Shown here: positions 25,735 through 40,700 of the stretch, in pieces | Layout of the letters: the number at the start of each line of letters is the position of its first letter | How positions within the stretch are numbered: the stretch's first letter is position 1 | DNA from: Campylorhamphus procurvoides | Taxonomy: Eukaryota > Chordata > Aves > Passeriformes > Dendrocolaptidae | Assembly: GCA_013396655.1 (NCBI GenBank) | Contig: WBMV01005154.1 | Coordinates: 1,019,047 to 1,083,046 of the forward strand | Direction: 5' to 3' | Length of the DNA stretch: 64,000 nucleotides | Position numbers and translations under genes: made by a program | The notes under the pieces: generated by a model | Told to the model about the DNA's origin: nothing | The model's database searches: none | What the model saw: only the letters and a program-made list of their open reading frames with translations

Positions 25735-28700
25735 CTACGTTTTTAGCTTCTTTTTCTTTTTCTCTGGTTCGTTCTCGCTGCTTGCCTCTGTAGACAAATT
25801 TTCAGGCACATCTTTTCCTAGTATCTACAGTAAAAAAAGCAACATTTTTTACTCAATTTTTTACTAAAACTTGAGTTTACTCGTACAGACCTTTTATATA
25901 CACTGCATCAACGTCAGAAACTTCTGATTTAGAAAATCATGTCACAAGACAATGTGAGAATCAGAACTGTAAATTGTGAAGAGATTAAATTTACAGACTA
26001 AGACTATAAACTGAACCCAGAGATGTTTCTCTGTGAAACAGTATTTGAGTTGCTAAGACCTTTGAATGGACACAAAGTGAATGATCACTGAATGTGCGTC
26101 CCCCTGCTATACTCCTTCCTTACCAAAAAGGAGGACTAGTAACTGATGTTGAGGATAACAGACTATTTTGGATTAATCAATACAGCCAATCCTATATCAA
26201 GGGATAAGCTAAAACTATAGTGTGAATTTTGTTGTAGAGTAAGGACCTTCCCAGAAATTAGTATAAGTAGAATGGAAGGAGAGAGAAAAAACCCCAAACC
26301 ATCAGCTTGCCTTAGTCTTACTTTGTGTCTATTTTCTAAGTATGCCCCTTGGACTGGACTTGCTGCCACAGGAGTGTTGATGAATCATGCCCCTAACAGT
26401 AGTTCTTGGATGAGCACAAGCAGGGGACAGCTCAGCAAGTGAATGCACAACAGGGTACAAAGATTCTTCTTTACTACAAATTTCATTATCTACTCCCAGT
26501 TTTTAAATTCACAAGGATTGCCTTCAACTCAGCAGAGGCTGGAGAGAATGAACAGATTGAGAACAACTCTGAGGAGAAGGACTTGGGGGTGCTGGTGGGT
26601 GAGAGTCTGGACATGACCCAGCAATGTGCACTTGCAGCCCAGAAAGCCAATTGTGTCCTGAGCTGCATCAAAAGCAGCATGGCCAGCACGTCGAGGGACG
26701 TGACTGTGCCCCTCTACTCTGGTGAGACCCCACCTGGAGTGCTGCATTCAGCTCTGGGGTCCCCAGCACGGACATCAACCTGTTGGAGCGAGTCCAGAGG
26801 AGCCCATCGAGATGTTTAGAGGGATGGGGCATCTCTTCTAGGAGGACAGGCTGAAAGAATTGCGGTGGTTCAGCCTGGAGAAGAGAAGCTCCAGGCAGAC
26901 CTTTGAGAAGCCTTCCAGTACCCAAAGGGAGCTGACAAGAAGGCTGGAGAGGGACTTTTCACAAGGATATGTAGTGACAGGAAAAGTGGGAATGGCTTTA
27001 AGCTTAAAGTGGGTAGGTTTAGATTAGCTATTAGGAAGAAATTCTTCACTGTGAGAGTGGTAAGGTGCTGGGACAGGTTTCCCAGACGTGTTCAAGGCAA
27101 GGTTAGATTGGGTTTTGAGCAACCTGGTCCAGTGGAAAGTGTCCCTGCCCGTGGCAAGAGGATTGGAACTAGATGATCTTTAAGGTCCCTTCCAACCCAA
27201 ACTATTCTGTGGTTCAAGCTATAAGAGCTCAAAAATCAGAATACTTATATGCATTGGGAAACATGATTTCTCAAGGAAAAAAGATAATGTTTGACTGTAT
27301 AAACAAGGAGCTCTTGTGTATATTGGGTTGTCTTTTTCCTCTGTGATTAAGGCTACTCAATTACTGCAACCACCTGTTTACCAAAAAAGTCACAGTAGCT
27401 TACTGTAAGTGCACAATCTTGTAATGTCATGCAAAATATTTAGCAGGCCTAAGGTGTGAGACCAAGTGAAAATCCCAGTGTCCTGGATACATTAAGAAGC
27501 TAGAACTGAAAAGTCTTAAGACCAGAGACAGCTACTAGAATGTTACAGTTCTTACAACGTTATCAAGAAATTTTTATATTGTGGGAGTTGTAGGACAGAA
27601 CTGCCATTAGCAGCAAGCAGTTATACAGAACTATCTTCTGAGCCACTAATCACAGTTACACTGTAATTCACCGGGGCAAACAGAAGACCCTACTGAGTTT
27701 TGGCAGATTTTCAAAGGGAGATTTGATTACTGAACTGTGAGAATCAAGATACTACTTCAGCAAATCATCACCCTTCCTATCAATGGAAATATCCCAATGG
27801 GCCCAGAAATTTAATTTAGAGGCCATTTTTCAACAGTCTTCTGGGTTAAATTTCAATTTTACCACGTGATGAATTTTTAACATTATTGAAGGGTTATATG
27901 GTTCTGTGAATCTCGTGCCTTACCTTCGGTTCTACCAAGACCATCCGCATTTTCTGATGTTGGATGTTGGAATCATCTAACATAATGTTCACTTTAACTT
28001 TATCAAATACATGTAATGTTGTGCCTTCCACAGTAAGTGATGGTACCTGAAAGTTCAAATTTTGTATAAATATTTGCAATGTCTTATGTTTTTATACAAA
28101 TAAATATTTTTGTAGGAAAATATTAATGTTACACATAAATAAAAACGGCCGCAAATTACTGTCCTGAATTTTCAGTGTCATATCTGGTATACACATTTTT
28201 TGCAGTAGTTATGCAAATAATTAGATATCAATAGTGTTATGGAAACCACTGTCAGAAACTGTTTATTTAGACTTACAAAGACTATAGTGGCACTACTACT
28301 ATGGATTAAGAAACTTGCGTTGAGACAAACCTCTCTTACCCTTCTAAATCCAACTAGAATAAATTTTAGTCATCCTGCTCACTTAATCAAAAAATAAAAG
28401 TATTTGAAGAGCAAACCTCAACAATAATAAGAACATACCTCATTGTTGTAATCCAGTTTTGGTGTTGGTTTGTCTTTTTCTTCAAAGAAGACTGTTCCTT
28501 CTAAGCCATACTTAGGAATCAGAACCACAATTGCATTTTTTCTTACAAATAATATATACGCCTCTTCGTTTACTACTCCCTTGGTTTTGAAGAACAACTG
28601 TAACAAAATACACAAATAAGAAGAATGAGCACTAAACATTCTCTTCTGAATTACCAATATGCTGCCTTAGAAAAATAGAACATTCATATACAAATCTGTA

Positions 28701-31700
28701 CTTAGTGAGAATTAAACAGCATACATTGAAAGCAGATTTAAAAACCCATAAACCATTTAAAACACTACTGTAATATTAAACATTCATCATATTTATTAAA
28801 GCACAAAGCTAAAAGAATCCTCAAGATGCTATTATTCTGAACTTTTCAGAACAAGCAATGTAACCTTTAAACTTTTCCTAAAAGAAGCATCCCTCAGCTT
28901 TAATAACTCCTACAGACTTGCTTGGCTTTGTGCTACAAAGTACAAGTGTCCCCCACCTTGCTTTACAATCAAGTGAATCGTCCTCAGTTAACCCTTACAT
29001 TTCAGGACCACTTACCTGTGTATGGAATGCGACAGACGCTCTTTGTGCATACTGTGCCATTTTGTGTCGGTAATTGAGATTTTTACACATATCTGCTAGT
29101 TTATGTTTATCTGTAAGTTCCGGGTAAGTACTGTCTGCTCCTATGGCCACTGCCAAAAGCCGATGTACTATAATATCAGCATACCTGCAAAGATGAGGTC
29201 AAATGAGGGATGACAAAGCAAAACATACTTTTTGAAAATTAAAAAGAAGTTTCTGAATATATGTTTGTTTTGTGAACCTTAAAGATGTGAAAGTTTTTGT
29301 AATAATGACAGTCTAATGGCAACTCCCTGTATCAGTTCAAGATCACTCTCTTTGCTGACCAAAGATGCACTGCAGAGGCAGAATTAACTATATGATTTTC
29401 TAAGAAATTCTTTACTATATTGTACCCATAGACTCTATACTGTTGAATGCTTACAAAGAAGAAACAAAGTTTTATTTTTGGACCAAAGAATGATGTTTCA
29501 TCACGGAATCTTAAGCTAATTTCTTTTCCCTTTCCCACAAATTTAGTGTAGAATAGTATTGCAATGCTATTGATATGCAAAGCATCATCACATTTGAACT
29601 TCTTGGTACCTAACTTGTATTGGAACGTCATCCAGGAATTTTTTAACACATCTAGCAGGAACTAAAATTTACTATTTGGACTCTTAGAAGTTCCACAAAT
29701 TATCCACATAAACGCATAAGAATTTTAATCTGCATGTAAGGAGAATTCATTTGAAACATCTCTAAGGAGCAAAAGATGATAACAGATATTTTCCTCAAAG
29801 CTCAGGTAATTCTTGGTTAGAAGGGAAGACCCAACCTACTTTTCCAAGAAGTATGATTTCATTACAAGGCAACAGTTACAACAGCAAACTTCCAATTAGC
29901 AGTATTTTCATATGTAAAATACAGTCTCCTCAAAATTTAAACAGCTTCCATCTAAAACTCTGCCTTAGTCTCTGGTTGAGACTAATGCTAACTGATCCCA
30001 AAGTGCATTTCTATGCCAGAGATCTGCATTAGGGATATACTTGTATTACTTTTATGTAGCTCTTTAAAAAATGTTTCTAAATCTTAGGAGTTGTGGACAA
30101 TAAACCTGGGAGCTTACATAAAGATGGACCACCATGTAAGCCACTGCTGCTTCAACTGAAATCCAACACTGAACAGAAACAGTTCTTTGTTTTAAATAGA
30201 CAACACCACAATTGAAAAAAGAATTTCTTCACAAATAATTCACTTCTTTTTGTTCTCTTGACACTTTTGTAAAATAAAAGTACCTCCTAATAGGTGAGGT
30301 AAAGTGGGTATAAATAGGTGAGGCTAAACCATAGTGATGAAAATCATTATCCATTCCAGAGCAGAAATAAACAGCTTGCATCATGCAGCGAGTGGTCAAA
30401 ATTCGTAACAGTGTATTTAGGTAGGGGAAGGTAGGTGATTCAGCTTTGTCTAATGATTCAGCTAAAGCCTTTGCTGAATCTGTCTTGATTTCCAAATTCT
30501 GAAAGGAGAAAAGAAAAAAAAACAATAAAGGCAAGATATTACTAACAAACATTAACAGTGTAAGCAGAAATGTAACAGCTACATCGATGGTAATTTTGGC
30601 AACAGGCACAGCTATCACACCCAGTAACATAATGGAATGCCACTACTACAAAAATAAAAATCTATCGACACACAGGTCCCTCCCTCATTATTACTAGTAC
30701 TCTATGCAAAAAGGCAAATGTCTGTAGCCTAGGAATTCAGAAAATACATCCATTCTCAACTAAGAAACATGCCAATATTAATGAGTTGAGTTTTTTTCTG
30801 AATAAATCAGAAGGAATATAAACCCCCTGTATTTATGCCACATAAAGATTCTCATTCAAGCACAAGGTAAGTAATTAATTTTGCTGTAGTTACTCCACAA
30901 AGTTATAAAAGTGATTTGAAGAACTAGTACTGTATGACATTTTGCTCCCTGTTTGCCATTGTTCCCTGATAAAAATTCAGGGAGGGGGAAAATACATAAT
31001 GCGTTTCAGATTTCCAGAAAGGCAAAGTAAGTTTCATCACATGATCAATTGAATACTCTTTCCTTCATGTACACCACTGACAACAAAATATGATCCAGAG
31101 ATCAAATTACACCTGTATTATGGTAAAATAATTGCATATTTATTAAGAAAGTATAAATATAGCATATTAATACTTAATTGTGATGGTTGTGTCAAGAGTA
31201 GTGGACAAGTCACTTTGGTTTATTTAAAAGAATGTTTATCTATGCACATGCATTTACCTTTCCAAATAAAACAGTACATTTAAAATAATTTTCAGAGCAC
31301 AAATGAAATAATTATCATTATTCCAGTTTTACGCCAGTGGAAAATTAAATGGGCTAGGTTTGGGCTTGTCTATGAATCTCACACAGAGAATTTGGAAATT
31401 CCTGTCTTGCCCTTAGGAAACAAAAAAAGGAATGGGGAAAGAGTTGAAGAGAAAGTAAATATGAATAAACATCACAGTATCTAGAAAGTTAAAAGTTTAG
31501 CTCAAATAAAAGATTCTGAAAGTGTAAAAGTATTTTTTTCTGTTCAGACTTGTTAATTAAATGAGACTTGTTTCAGGCTAAATAAACCTGTAGCTGATCT
31601 AAGGAGAGGATGGAAACTATAAACACACTTGCTTACTTCCCAGCTTTGAGAGAAACATACTTGATTTGACTGACCAACTTTTAAGTACATCATTAAGGTA

Positions 31701-34700
31701 TGTGATCCAAAGCCAAAAACTGGCTCAAATATCACATGTGACTTGGAGAGGAGAAACATTCACCACACAATTATTACAACACAAGACTTAGTGAGTGATT
31801 TACTGTCTTTACTAAGAAAGGGTTTAAAAAGCACAAGATTCTTCCTTTCATCTAGTGGTAGTATTATCTTCTACACTCACCAGCAATTTCAAAGTGTAAC
31901 TGATACACTTTCAAAATACTGCTTTCCAACCCTTATTCTTGGGTAAGTGGCCAATCAGAGAGAAAACACAGCTTTTCATAATTAATTCACTTAATTAACA
32001 CGGCAGAAACTTGCCTTGGACTTTGCGGCCTTCAGAAGGATGTCATAATTTGATGGGGGGGGAGCAGGATGTTTCCGGAGCAAGGCAAACTCTGGGAACT
32101 CATCATAAATTTTTTGTGCTACAGAAATATTGGCAAGCAACATGAACTCTTCAACCATGGAATTTGTTTCTCTATCAAGATAAAATATTTTATATTGTTA
32201 GAAAAGCATTAAATCATACATTGACTTTTAATGCCTAATGAAGAAACATTTCACAATCCTAACAATATTTTATAATACTAACTAGTGGTTTTGAACATTT
32301 ATACCCTTAGGCAAGTAATTCTAAGACTAAAAAGGTAATATTTATTAAGTTTCAAATATCAAGTCAGAACAAAAAAGCCTGAAATACTCTAAAATATCAA
32401 ATTTAAGAAAAATGCTCTTTAAAGCGCCTGAAAAGACCAAGAGATAAGCATCTTGATTTCTTCCTAAGAATACTCTTAAAATGTTGTACATATGAAGTTT
32501 GAAAGTACCATTTTGCACACTATAAAGTTGTGACAGCATACAGAACCTAGTGCAGATTTTAGCAAAGAAACTAAGTAGTAATATGCAAGAGAGTAAGTAC
32601 CTATCATCAGAAACTGAATCAATGGTCCTGTTACTAGAACTCCCCAGTAAAACTGTACCACTGCATATATGCCATAACTGCTTGGTTGTTTACAAGGTTT
32701 CAGTAATCCCTAACTCCAAAGTCCTACTTTCTCTCCTCTGTTACTACCAGTAGAAGAGCACCACAGAGAAGCCAATAGCATGAATAGAGTTTGGAACTTA
32801 GTGCTCTGTTGAATCAGTAGTAAAGACACAAGTTCATACATGAAGCATACAGTTCAAAACTTCCTAAATAAATAGTTCAGTAAAACAGAGGAATTCTCTT
32901 TCCAAGGATCAGCTTGCTCACAGAAACTGTGGATGTCACATCACTGAAAACATTCAAGGCCAGGCTGAATGGCGCATTGAGCAACCTGGTCTAGTGGAAG
33001 GTGTTCCTGCCCATGGGAGGAGAGTTGAAACTAGATGATCTATAAGGGTGTCTTCCAACCCAAATCATCCTCTCATTCTATGACTGTCCTGCCCTATTAT
33101 AGGAACTTTGTACACTATTAACTAAATGTTGCTACTGCAACGTAGGGTCTTTAAATCAAACCCTACGTTGAATTAACTAATAAATAAAATGCATACTTGA
33201 GCTCCTTAGTCTGCAGATCAATAGGATCATGAGTTTCACTGTCCATGTGGAAACGAACTTCTGGTGAGGAAAGTGTCAAGGCTCTGGAAGACAGTAAGTG
33301 GTATTAATGAATTACAGTAAAGCAGACAGAGCAGCTGAGCTGCAAGCTTATACACAACATCCAGGTTTATTGTGAAATTCTAATTTAAAATTAGCAGAAA
33401 TTATGGTCTCAATGTTAAAATTTGCACAAATTGTCATATTGATACACACCACAGTAGCTCCTAAAATTTCAAATGGTCTGGTTGTGTTTTGATAGTGACT
33501 CTAAGAGATCTATATTGATTGATCATGTGAAGAAAAAGTTAACATCCCAAGCTTATATTTTTGGGGAAATGAAGATAAGCATTTTTATGCAAATCAAAAT
33601 GAGACAAATACTTCTCTTTTGTAAGATTTTTCACTAGACAAATGGATAACAGAACCATCATACATTCTGACTACACAAAAAGGCAGTAAAAATAAAGGGG
33701 AGGAAAACATGACAGGTACACTGCACTGTTTACCCATTCTCAATTCTTTTCTTCTTCAGAATTTTTGCTAATTTGTTTAATCCGCGTAGGCTGGTAGTAA
33801 TGTCATCGTTCATAGTTGCTGAATCAATTCTCATCTGTGCTTCAGCATATGTAAGAGAAGCCTTGAAGAGGTTAAAAAAGGAGAGACGTCATGACACATA
33901 ATTGAATACATAGTTATATCTTGCAGAAAGTGCAGCCTGCTGTCAAAATTGGTTCATGATAATATAAACCTTTACTTTCAACACCTAAATGCGTGGCATC
34001 CTCAAAGAATAATGGACAAATGAGGACAGATCTATGTAAGACATTAAGAAATACCAGGCATTTACAGTGGTTTTTATGCTGATCACAGATGTATTTTATA
34101 CAGTAGAGGTCTAATTTTCAGAAATTCATTAAACATCTACAGAATCCACTGAATTTAATTGAATATTGTAACTAGCTGGCATATATCAACCAAGTCCTAT
34201 ATATATCATATACAAAGTAACTACACACAAAAACATTGTAGCATTAGAGGTTTAAAACAGGACAGAATATAATATTTTATTTTTAGGTCGCCAGCATACT
34301 TTTGCAAGTCTAAGAAAATACAAATAAGCAGTAAGAACACTGGTATTATTAAGTATGTTTATCATTGTTTTTATAATATGGCTTCCAGCTTTTATCAGAA
34401 GTATAATATTTATATGACAAACCTTGGAATTAATAACACTCTTTGTAAATCTGGTTTTTAGAATTTCAGCCTTATGGTTCATCTCCCATATGCATGAAAA
34501 TGCAAGTCTATAAGAGGGAGAAGAAGGGGAAAATATGTTAAAATCCATACATAAACATCTGTAGTTTCTTGTCAAAAATCAAAGTATATACACATACCTG
34601 TCCACATTGGATCTCAGCGAGCATAAGTTGGAACTAAGTAGCTCTGGAACCATATCAATCCTCTGCAAAGTAAAGAATAAAAATCAAGACGATGTATAAG

Positions 34701-37700
34701 TATGCATTTTAACTTCCTGGTTTTTAATATACTAAAAGCTTAGTGGTAATAACTATTTTTTTGCTAAGGAAGGTCAGATTTCTGAGAGAAAAGTATACTA
34801 CATCAAGGAAATTAATTCCAAGATCCATTTAAACCTTCATTTTTTTTAGTTATTTCTGAAGAAGTTGTGGTCTACAAGAAATAAAATAAAAGGGATCAAG
34901 TCTACAACATTAATGCTTGCAAACCATAGGAAACATGAAAAAGGCAAAACTAGGCTACTTCTGCAATTTCACACTGGTATCAAAACAGTACTCCAGTTTC
35001 AGAGACGTATGTCAATAATGCTTCGAACACGAGCTGAAAGGAATATTCCCCAGATAATAAATTTTATAAGAAAAAGGGAAAAAATTGTCTTAGACAAATT
35101 AAGTGCAGCCTAAAGGAGTCCACTTTTCTTCCTTAGTTCAGAGAGAATGTCTCTACTACCAAGAATTAGAAGAGGAAAAGCAAGGAATATTCAACCACTT
35201 AATTGTATAAAAAGCTGTAGAAAACAATTACTTTTTCACACAGATACACTGTTGTTCCCCTTTTTACTGACTCCTCATCCAAAGCATTTCCTGGGCGAAT
35301 GAAATGACTGACATCTGCAATATGTACACCAACCTAAAAAACAAGTATCACATTATGCATTTCATGAAACAGAAAGTGTTCTCAACATGCATGAAACTTT
35401 CTCAAGTTTTTATTTACAACCCAATTTATCCATTGCCAGTTCCCTTCAGCAATTCCCATATTTAGTAACAGGAATAGTTACAACCTATCATACTGATATT
35501 AAAATACTGAATAGTTGGAGCCGTCATTCATAATAAGGGCATGTGTACATTTAGGAAGAAGTTATATTCATTACCAATGCAACTCTTCTTTGCTTAGGGG
35601 CTCAAATAACCCCTTTCATTGTCTTCAAGGCTTACTGCAAATTTATTAACTTTCATTTTGGCACACTCTGCTATTACAATTCTGAATTTCAAAAGGATCA
35701 CAATATGACTAAATCAGATATAAGGGGGTAGAGAGCTGGTGTTAAGCCTATAGCTTTTTAATTCTTTTTTTAAAATAAAATAATCATTCCATAGGCATTA
35801 CAGGAGTAGCTTACCTTTTTTTTCCTGACATTTCCTTCTCCTAGCTGTAAATATCCTTGTTTATAATACTTACCTAAAGTAGCAAATACATTTTATGTTA
35901 ATTTCCCATAGGAAATGAGGATAAAGGAGGGTGAATTTAGAAGACATTACATTCCCACTTTTGACACTGATATAATGAAAATTAACTCCCTTTCTCTATT
36001 GCCATCTTGCAGCTAGGCAAACACCATTAATTTATTTGTAACAGATCTGGAACTTTTCTCATGTCATATACTATTACTACTACTGCATTGTTTGTAGAAT
36101 AAAGGAAGAAGTAAATAAAGAAATTATTGGTTTGATACAATACCTCTATATTTCCATTTTCTATTTCTCTGCAATGTAATGCGTCATCAATATCCGTACA
36201 GCCAGGTGGATCAACACTACACACATTCAGATGCCGTAAGTCTTCCCTGTGCTTCATATCCTGAAATTTAAAACAAACAAAACATTTTTTTCAAGAACAC
36301 CTCCATATCCAAGTAAAAACAATCATTGGAGAAAGGCACATTGTGTAAGATTTTCCTAACCAATAAAGTATTTTCAGAATGCTTTTGTTTTGCTCTGTTT
36401 TAGGACAAGATTGAAACAGATATGCAGAAACTAAAATGATAGAGAAACTAAGACAGAAGATAATTAAGTAATAATTTTTTGTTTGTTTTAAGCAATCAGG
36501 AAGAGGAACAGAACATAACCATAATCTTGTTATGATCTTAGAATTAGCAGGACCAGGAATTAAGATTTTTTTAAGTGAAGTTTTGACTCATGTCCAGCTG
36601 GATGCCTTGTTTAGGATATGACTGCTCTCAACTCTAGCTTCTTAAGGCTTAGATGTCTAGACAGTTGAAAGGAACAGCACACTTTGGAAGTATCTACTTC
36701 TGTACAATGGCTACGAAAAGATCTCAGGTATCTTAGACTAGGCAACTGACTTTTAGAGAGCTAATTTCTACAAAGATCCCTCTTTCTGTTTCCATTTGAA
36801 AAAAATAGGAATAGGTAATAAATTATAATAAAAGTAGCCCACCTCCAAAACATTAAAATGCACAAACAAAAACACTCAGCCCAGCCCAAATCAAAAAATA
36901 CATCAAATTGTCCCCTGATGACATTTTGCCATTTTCCCATTCTAAAGCAACCATTTCCCATATTTAAATTACCGGGGGAACCTGAGATTCACTAACTGCA
37001 TTCAGACAGAATATGCACTTGCAGAATTGCTTCTCTATCTACTGTATTATAGCAGAAATACATTTAAGTCTTCACCCCTCAGATTATTTTGTCCATAAAA
37101 CAGGCTGTCATATTTGAGTACAAAATTATTTTTCAAGATAAAAAAAATCATAGGGAGGATTGTATATTTATTTGAATTTCAGCCTCTCTCCTTAGCAAAA
37201 ACATTCTTTTATCTTTTTATTCTTTAAGGAAACCTGTAATATGTGTTTTATCTTAAAAAGTTTATCTTCAACAAACAGTTTTAGCCAAAACCCAAAAACT
37301 TGCAGAGGTTTTGTTTCTATAGGAAATCCAGCTGAAAGTTCACCCTAAGACAAAATGCCTCAGACAGCATTTCTTCTCTATTTCCGATGCATTGGGATAT
37401 CCAAGAGTCTCACAGTTTGCTTTGAAAGAGAAGGTGCAGGAATTGTTACAATAATTTACAAATTATTACCTCTTCTGTAATGCTCCATGGCATTTTTGGT
37501 AGGAAACTAAGAACAGCCTGGGAAAAAGCCTGATGAGGGACATCATGTTCAAGCAGAAGAACTTCTGTCTCTGTCTCTTTATCTCCAGCACATCCCAAAT
37601 TCTTTACAAAGTGACCCTGGGAAACAATATACATACACACACACATCAAGTGATACTATTTGCCCAAAACGAAGTATGTGAACATTATCCCTTAGATTAC

Positions 37701-40700
37701 TCATATATTAAACTACACAATTGGAGTAATATTTTTTCCTTAGATTAACTTTCTCACCTTTAAGAGAGAAATTTAATTTTAAATATTTATTTGATTCAGT
37801 AAGTCTGAACTGCACACATGCCCCTTTTCCTTGAATCTCACTAAATTCTACAGAGCTAAGGCTGCAAAAATTGAAAATGTGTATTCATTTTTACATGAAG
37901 GAAAAACCATTGCTGCATAAGCAGCAAAACTAATAAGCTCTAATTTCTCTATAGGTTTACATTTTGTCACACTTTCTTCCTCACTTTTCTCACCCAGAAG
38001 GATCATCGAGTCCAACTGTCAGCCCTGCACAGGACAACCCTGTCACACCATGTGCAAGGCGGCCCCTGGTTAGTCTATATAAAGCACCTTAAGTAGCACA
38101 TATATGTTCACTGCAGAACTGGATGAGTAAGCTTTTTAAGTAGGATAACCCATAGATATTTTATTTGGGGAATAGTAAACTACATAATTTAAGGAATTTC
38201 TTAATTTGCACCATCAAATGGCACTCGAAGAACCTAAAATTCATATCAAGACTGTTTGCAGTTACTCAGTGCTACAGATAATAAACATTTTACCTAATTA
38301 GTGCATAAAAATCAGATAACTAAAAGTTCAAAAGAAAACGCTTAAACTTACATTAGGATACCTGGAATTCCTTGGCCAGCCGTCAATAGCAACAATTATT
38401 CTTTGTCCTTCCAATGTATCTGCTTGTCTGGTTTCTATTCGAATGCGAGGAATTCTGCGATCAGCTGGTGTAAACAAATGGCGCCTTGCCTATTAACAGC
38501 CAGAAAAAAGAACAATTAATTACCAATTAAAGAAAAAAACACAAAAAGCATCTACAGTAACTGGATTATTTCCTTACCTCTTTGATGTGCGATTTGGAAA
38601 GCATGCCACAATATGGTCGCCAGTTTCGTTTTATAATGCCCACTACTCTTCCTGTAGGTTTCAGCATGTCCTTGTTAACAGAAATCTTCAGCTGGTAGAA
38701 CACAAAATTTAAAAATACAAAACTGTTTCAACTCACGTTAACGTGTTTGACTACAGCAAGTACCTAAGACATTGGTAGTAACAATTTATGTCTCTTTATA
38801 ATGCCATAAATGCTATTGTAACTTCATAAATAGAACTATGCCTCCCTGCACTTTGCATAACTTTTAATATTTTCAGTATGTGACACGACTTCTTAGCTGT
38901 GGAGTAAGCAAGGACAGCGGCATGAGACAGCATTTTTTCCCAGTCTTTTTTCTGTTATTTTTCTGAAATTATGTCCATTAAAAAAACCCCAGACAAAATA
39001 ACAATCTCCATGTTATTTTTGCCACCTATTGTAATTTTTAGGAGTCCTTTTATGTTGCTTGAAAATTCTCCAGTAATTCTTAACACAACAATTGAAAAAT
39101 GATTTCATGAAACTCAATGGAAAGATCACTTTTAAAGGAATGATCTCCTTGGTCAGGGCATATGTGTGTGGACTACATGCACATTAATTGAAATTACTGC
39201 AGGATGCTGAAGAATATTTACAACTGGTTCCAAATGTATATATTGCCTATAAAAGGTGGATGTCAGCATGAAACAACATCTCTTCCTATTCTGGCAAATA
39301 CTAATTGGCTCATTGGTATACAGATTTACGTATTTCCTCACTAACACTCAGTAACTTTTGGATTTATTGAGATTAAGAAACCAATCTGGGAATTTCTAAT
39401 TGAGATTAATTAAAAAGTATTCATTTTATACATGATCATGTATTTAACACAACTGTACAGCTACAACTAAGTATTATAACTTCTGGATTCACATCCTATA
39501 TAAAGCCTAACACTGTCAGGATACTGCAGATTTCATTTATCTCTTAACATAATAGTTAAGCAAAATTATTTATTTCATACAATGTTTTCTTTCTCCTCTT
39601 CATTTTCGATGTCATCTTCATTCTGGCCATCATCTTGCAAGACCACTGAGGATGGTGCTACCCATTCATCTTTTGCCAACAACTCCACAGCTACAATATC
39701 TTCATGAACTGCTCGATTTAAATGTTTCAGTCCCTGCACAATTATCTGGATTTTTTTAGAAAACAAAATGAAAATGCAAATATTCATGAAGGGAAACATG
39801 GAAGACCCAAATCCAAGCAGTATAACAGAAGAGTAAAAACATATAATAGGCTCTGCACTCCAAAGAACATTTTAAAGTGTGTTTGTGATCCATTTTTTTT
39901 CCTTTGTCTAGATTTCTGAGAGTACTGATGATCTTACTTCAGGAATCTGATTCCGTTTATAAAAGATTTGTCTTCTCCCCTGGTTTGTCTTTTTTTGTTA
40001 AATCGGACAACCCTGTTTTTTGCAGTCTTGGAGACTCCACATATTACTGGGAAAAGAGGAATAAAAGAGATACAGAGAAGTATCTCTGCTGCCGCCACAA
40101 ATAGGAAAGGAGGAGACACCTACCACTGCTTGGAAACAGTGTCTGTACAACTGTATCAACCAAGAGTCCAGCAGGGAGACAGAAGGTTGACTGCTGAGTG
40201 GGAAAAAGCCATCTATCTACTCCTCCCCAGGTATGAAGTCAGGAGGGGAAATAAAGCAAGATAACAGGACAAGGACTCATGATAGTTTTTTTCTGAAAAT
40301 CCTCCTATACACTTGTTCCTCTGTCTTTCACCATATATTTCATGCTGACTTTAAAAACTGTTGAGAGTCAATTGAAAAACTATTAACAACCAAGATTCAG
40401 TTTTGTTTTATGAATTACTCTATCAAACTGCAATTTTAAACACCTTATTGTTTTTTTTCAAAAAAAGCACAGTCAGAATTTCAGTAGTATATATCCATAT
40501 AAATAACAAATGAAAATATCAGCAAAAACACAGGAAAAACCCAAAAGAGGAAAAATTACTAAAATGCTCCATTTTAACATTTCACCGTGAAAGAATTAAA
40601 TTTTAAGTCATTACTCACCTCTCTGTTTTCTTCAGCATCTCCATGAACCCAAACAGTAGCTTCAAGATAATTCTCTCTGCTTGCCCTATAAGTTCCTTGG

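Noticed and set aside
26406..26925. Open frames of up to 137 codons on both strands
   Set aside because: They lie in a CR1 element and are remnants of, or antisense to, its degraded ORF2 tail.
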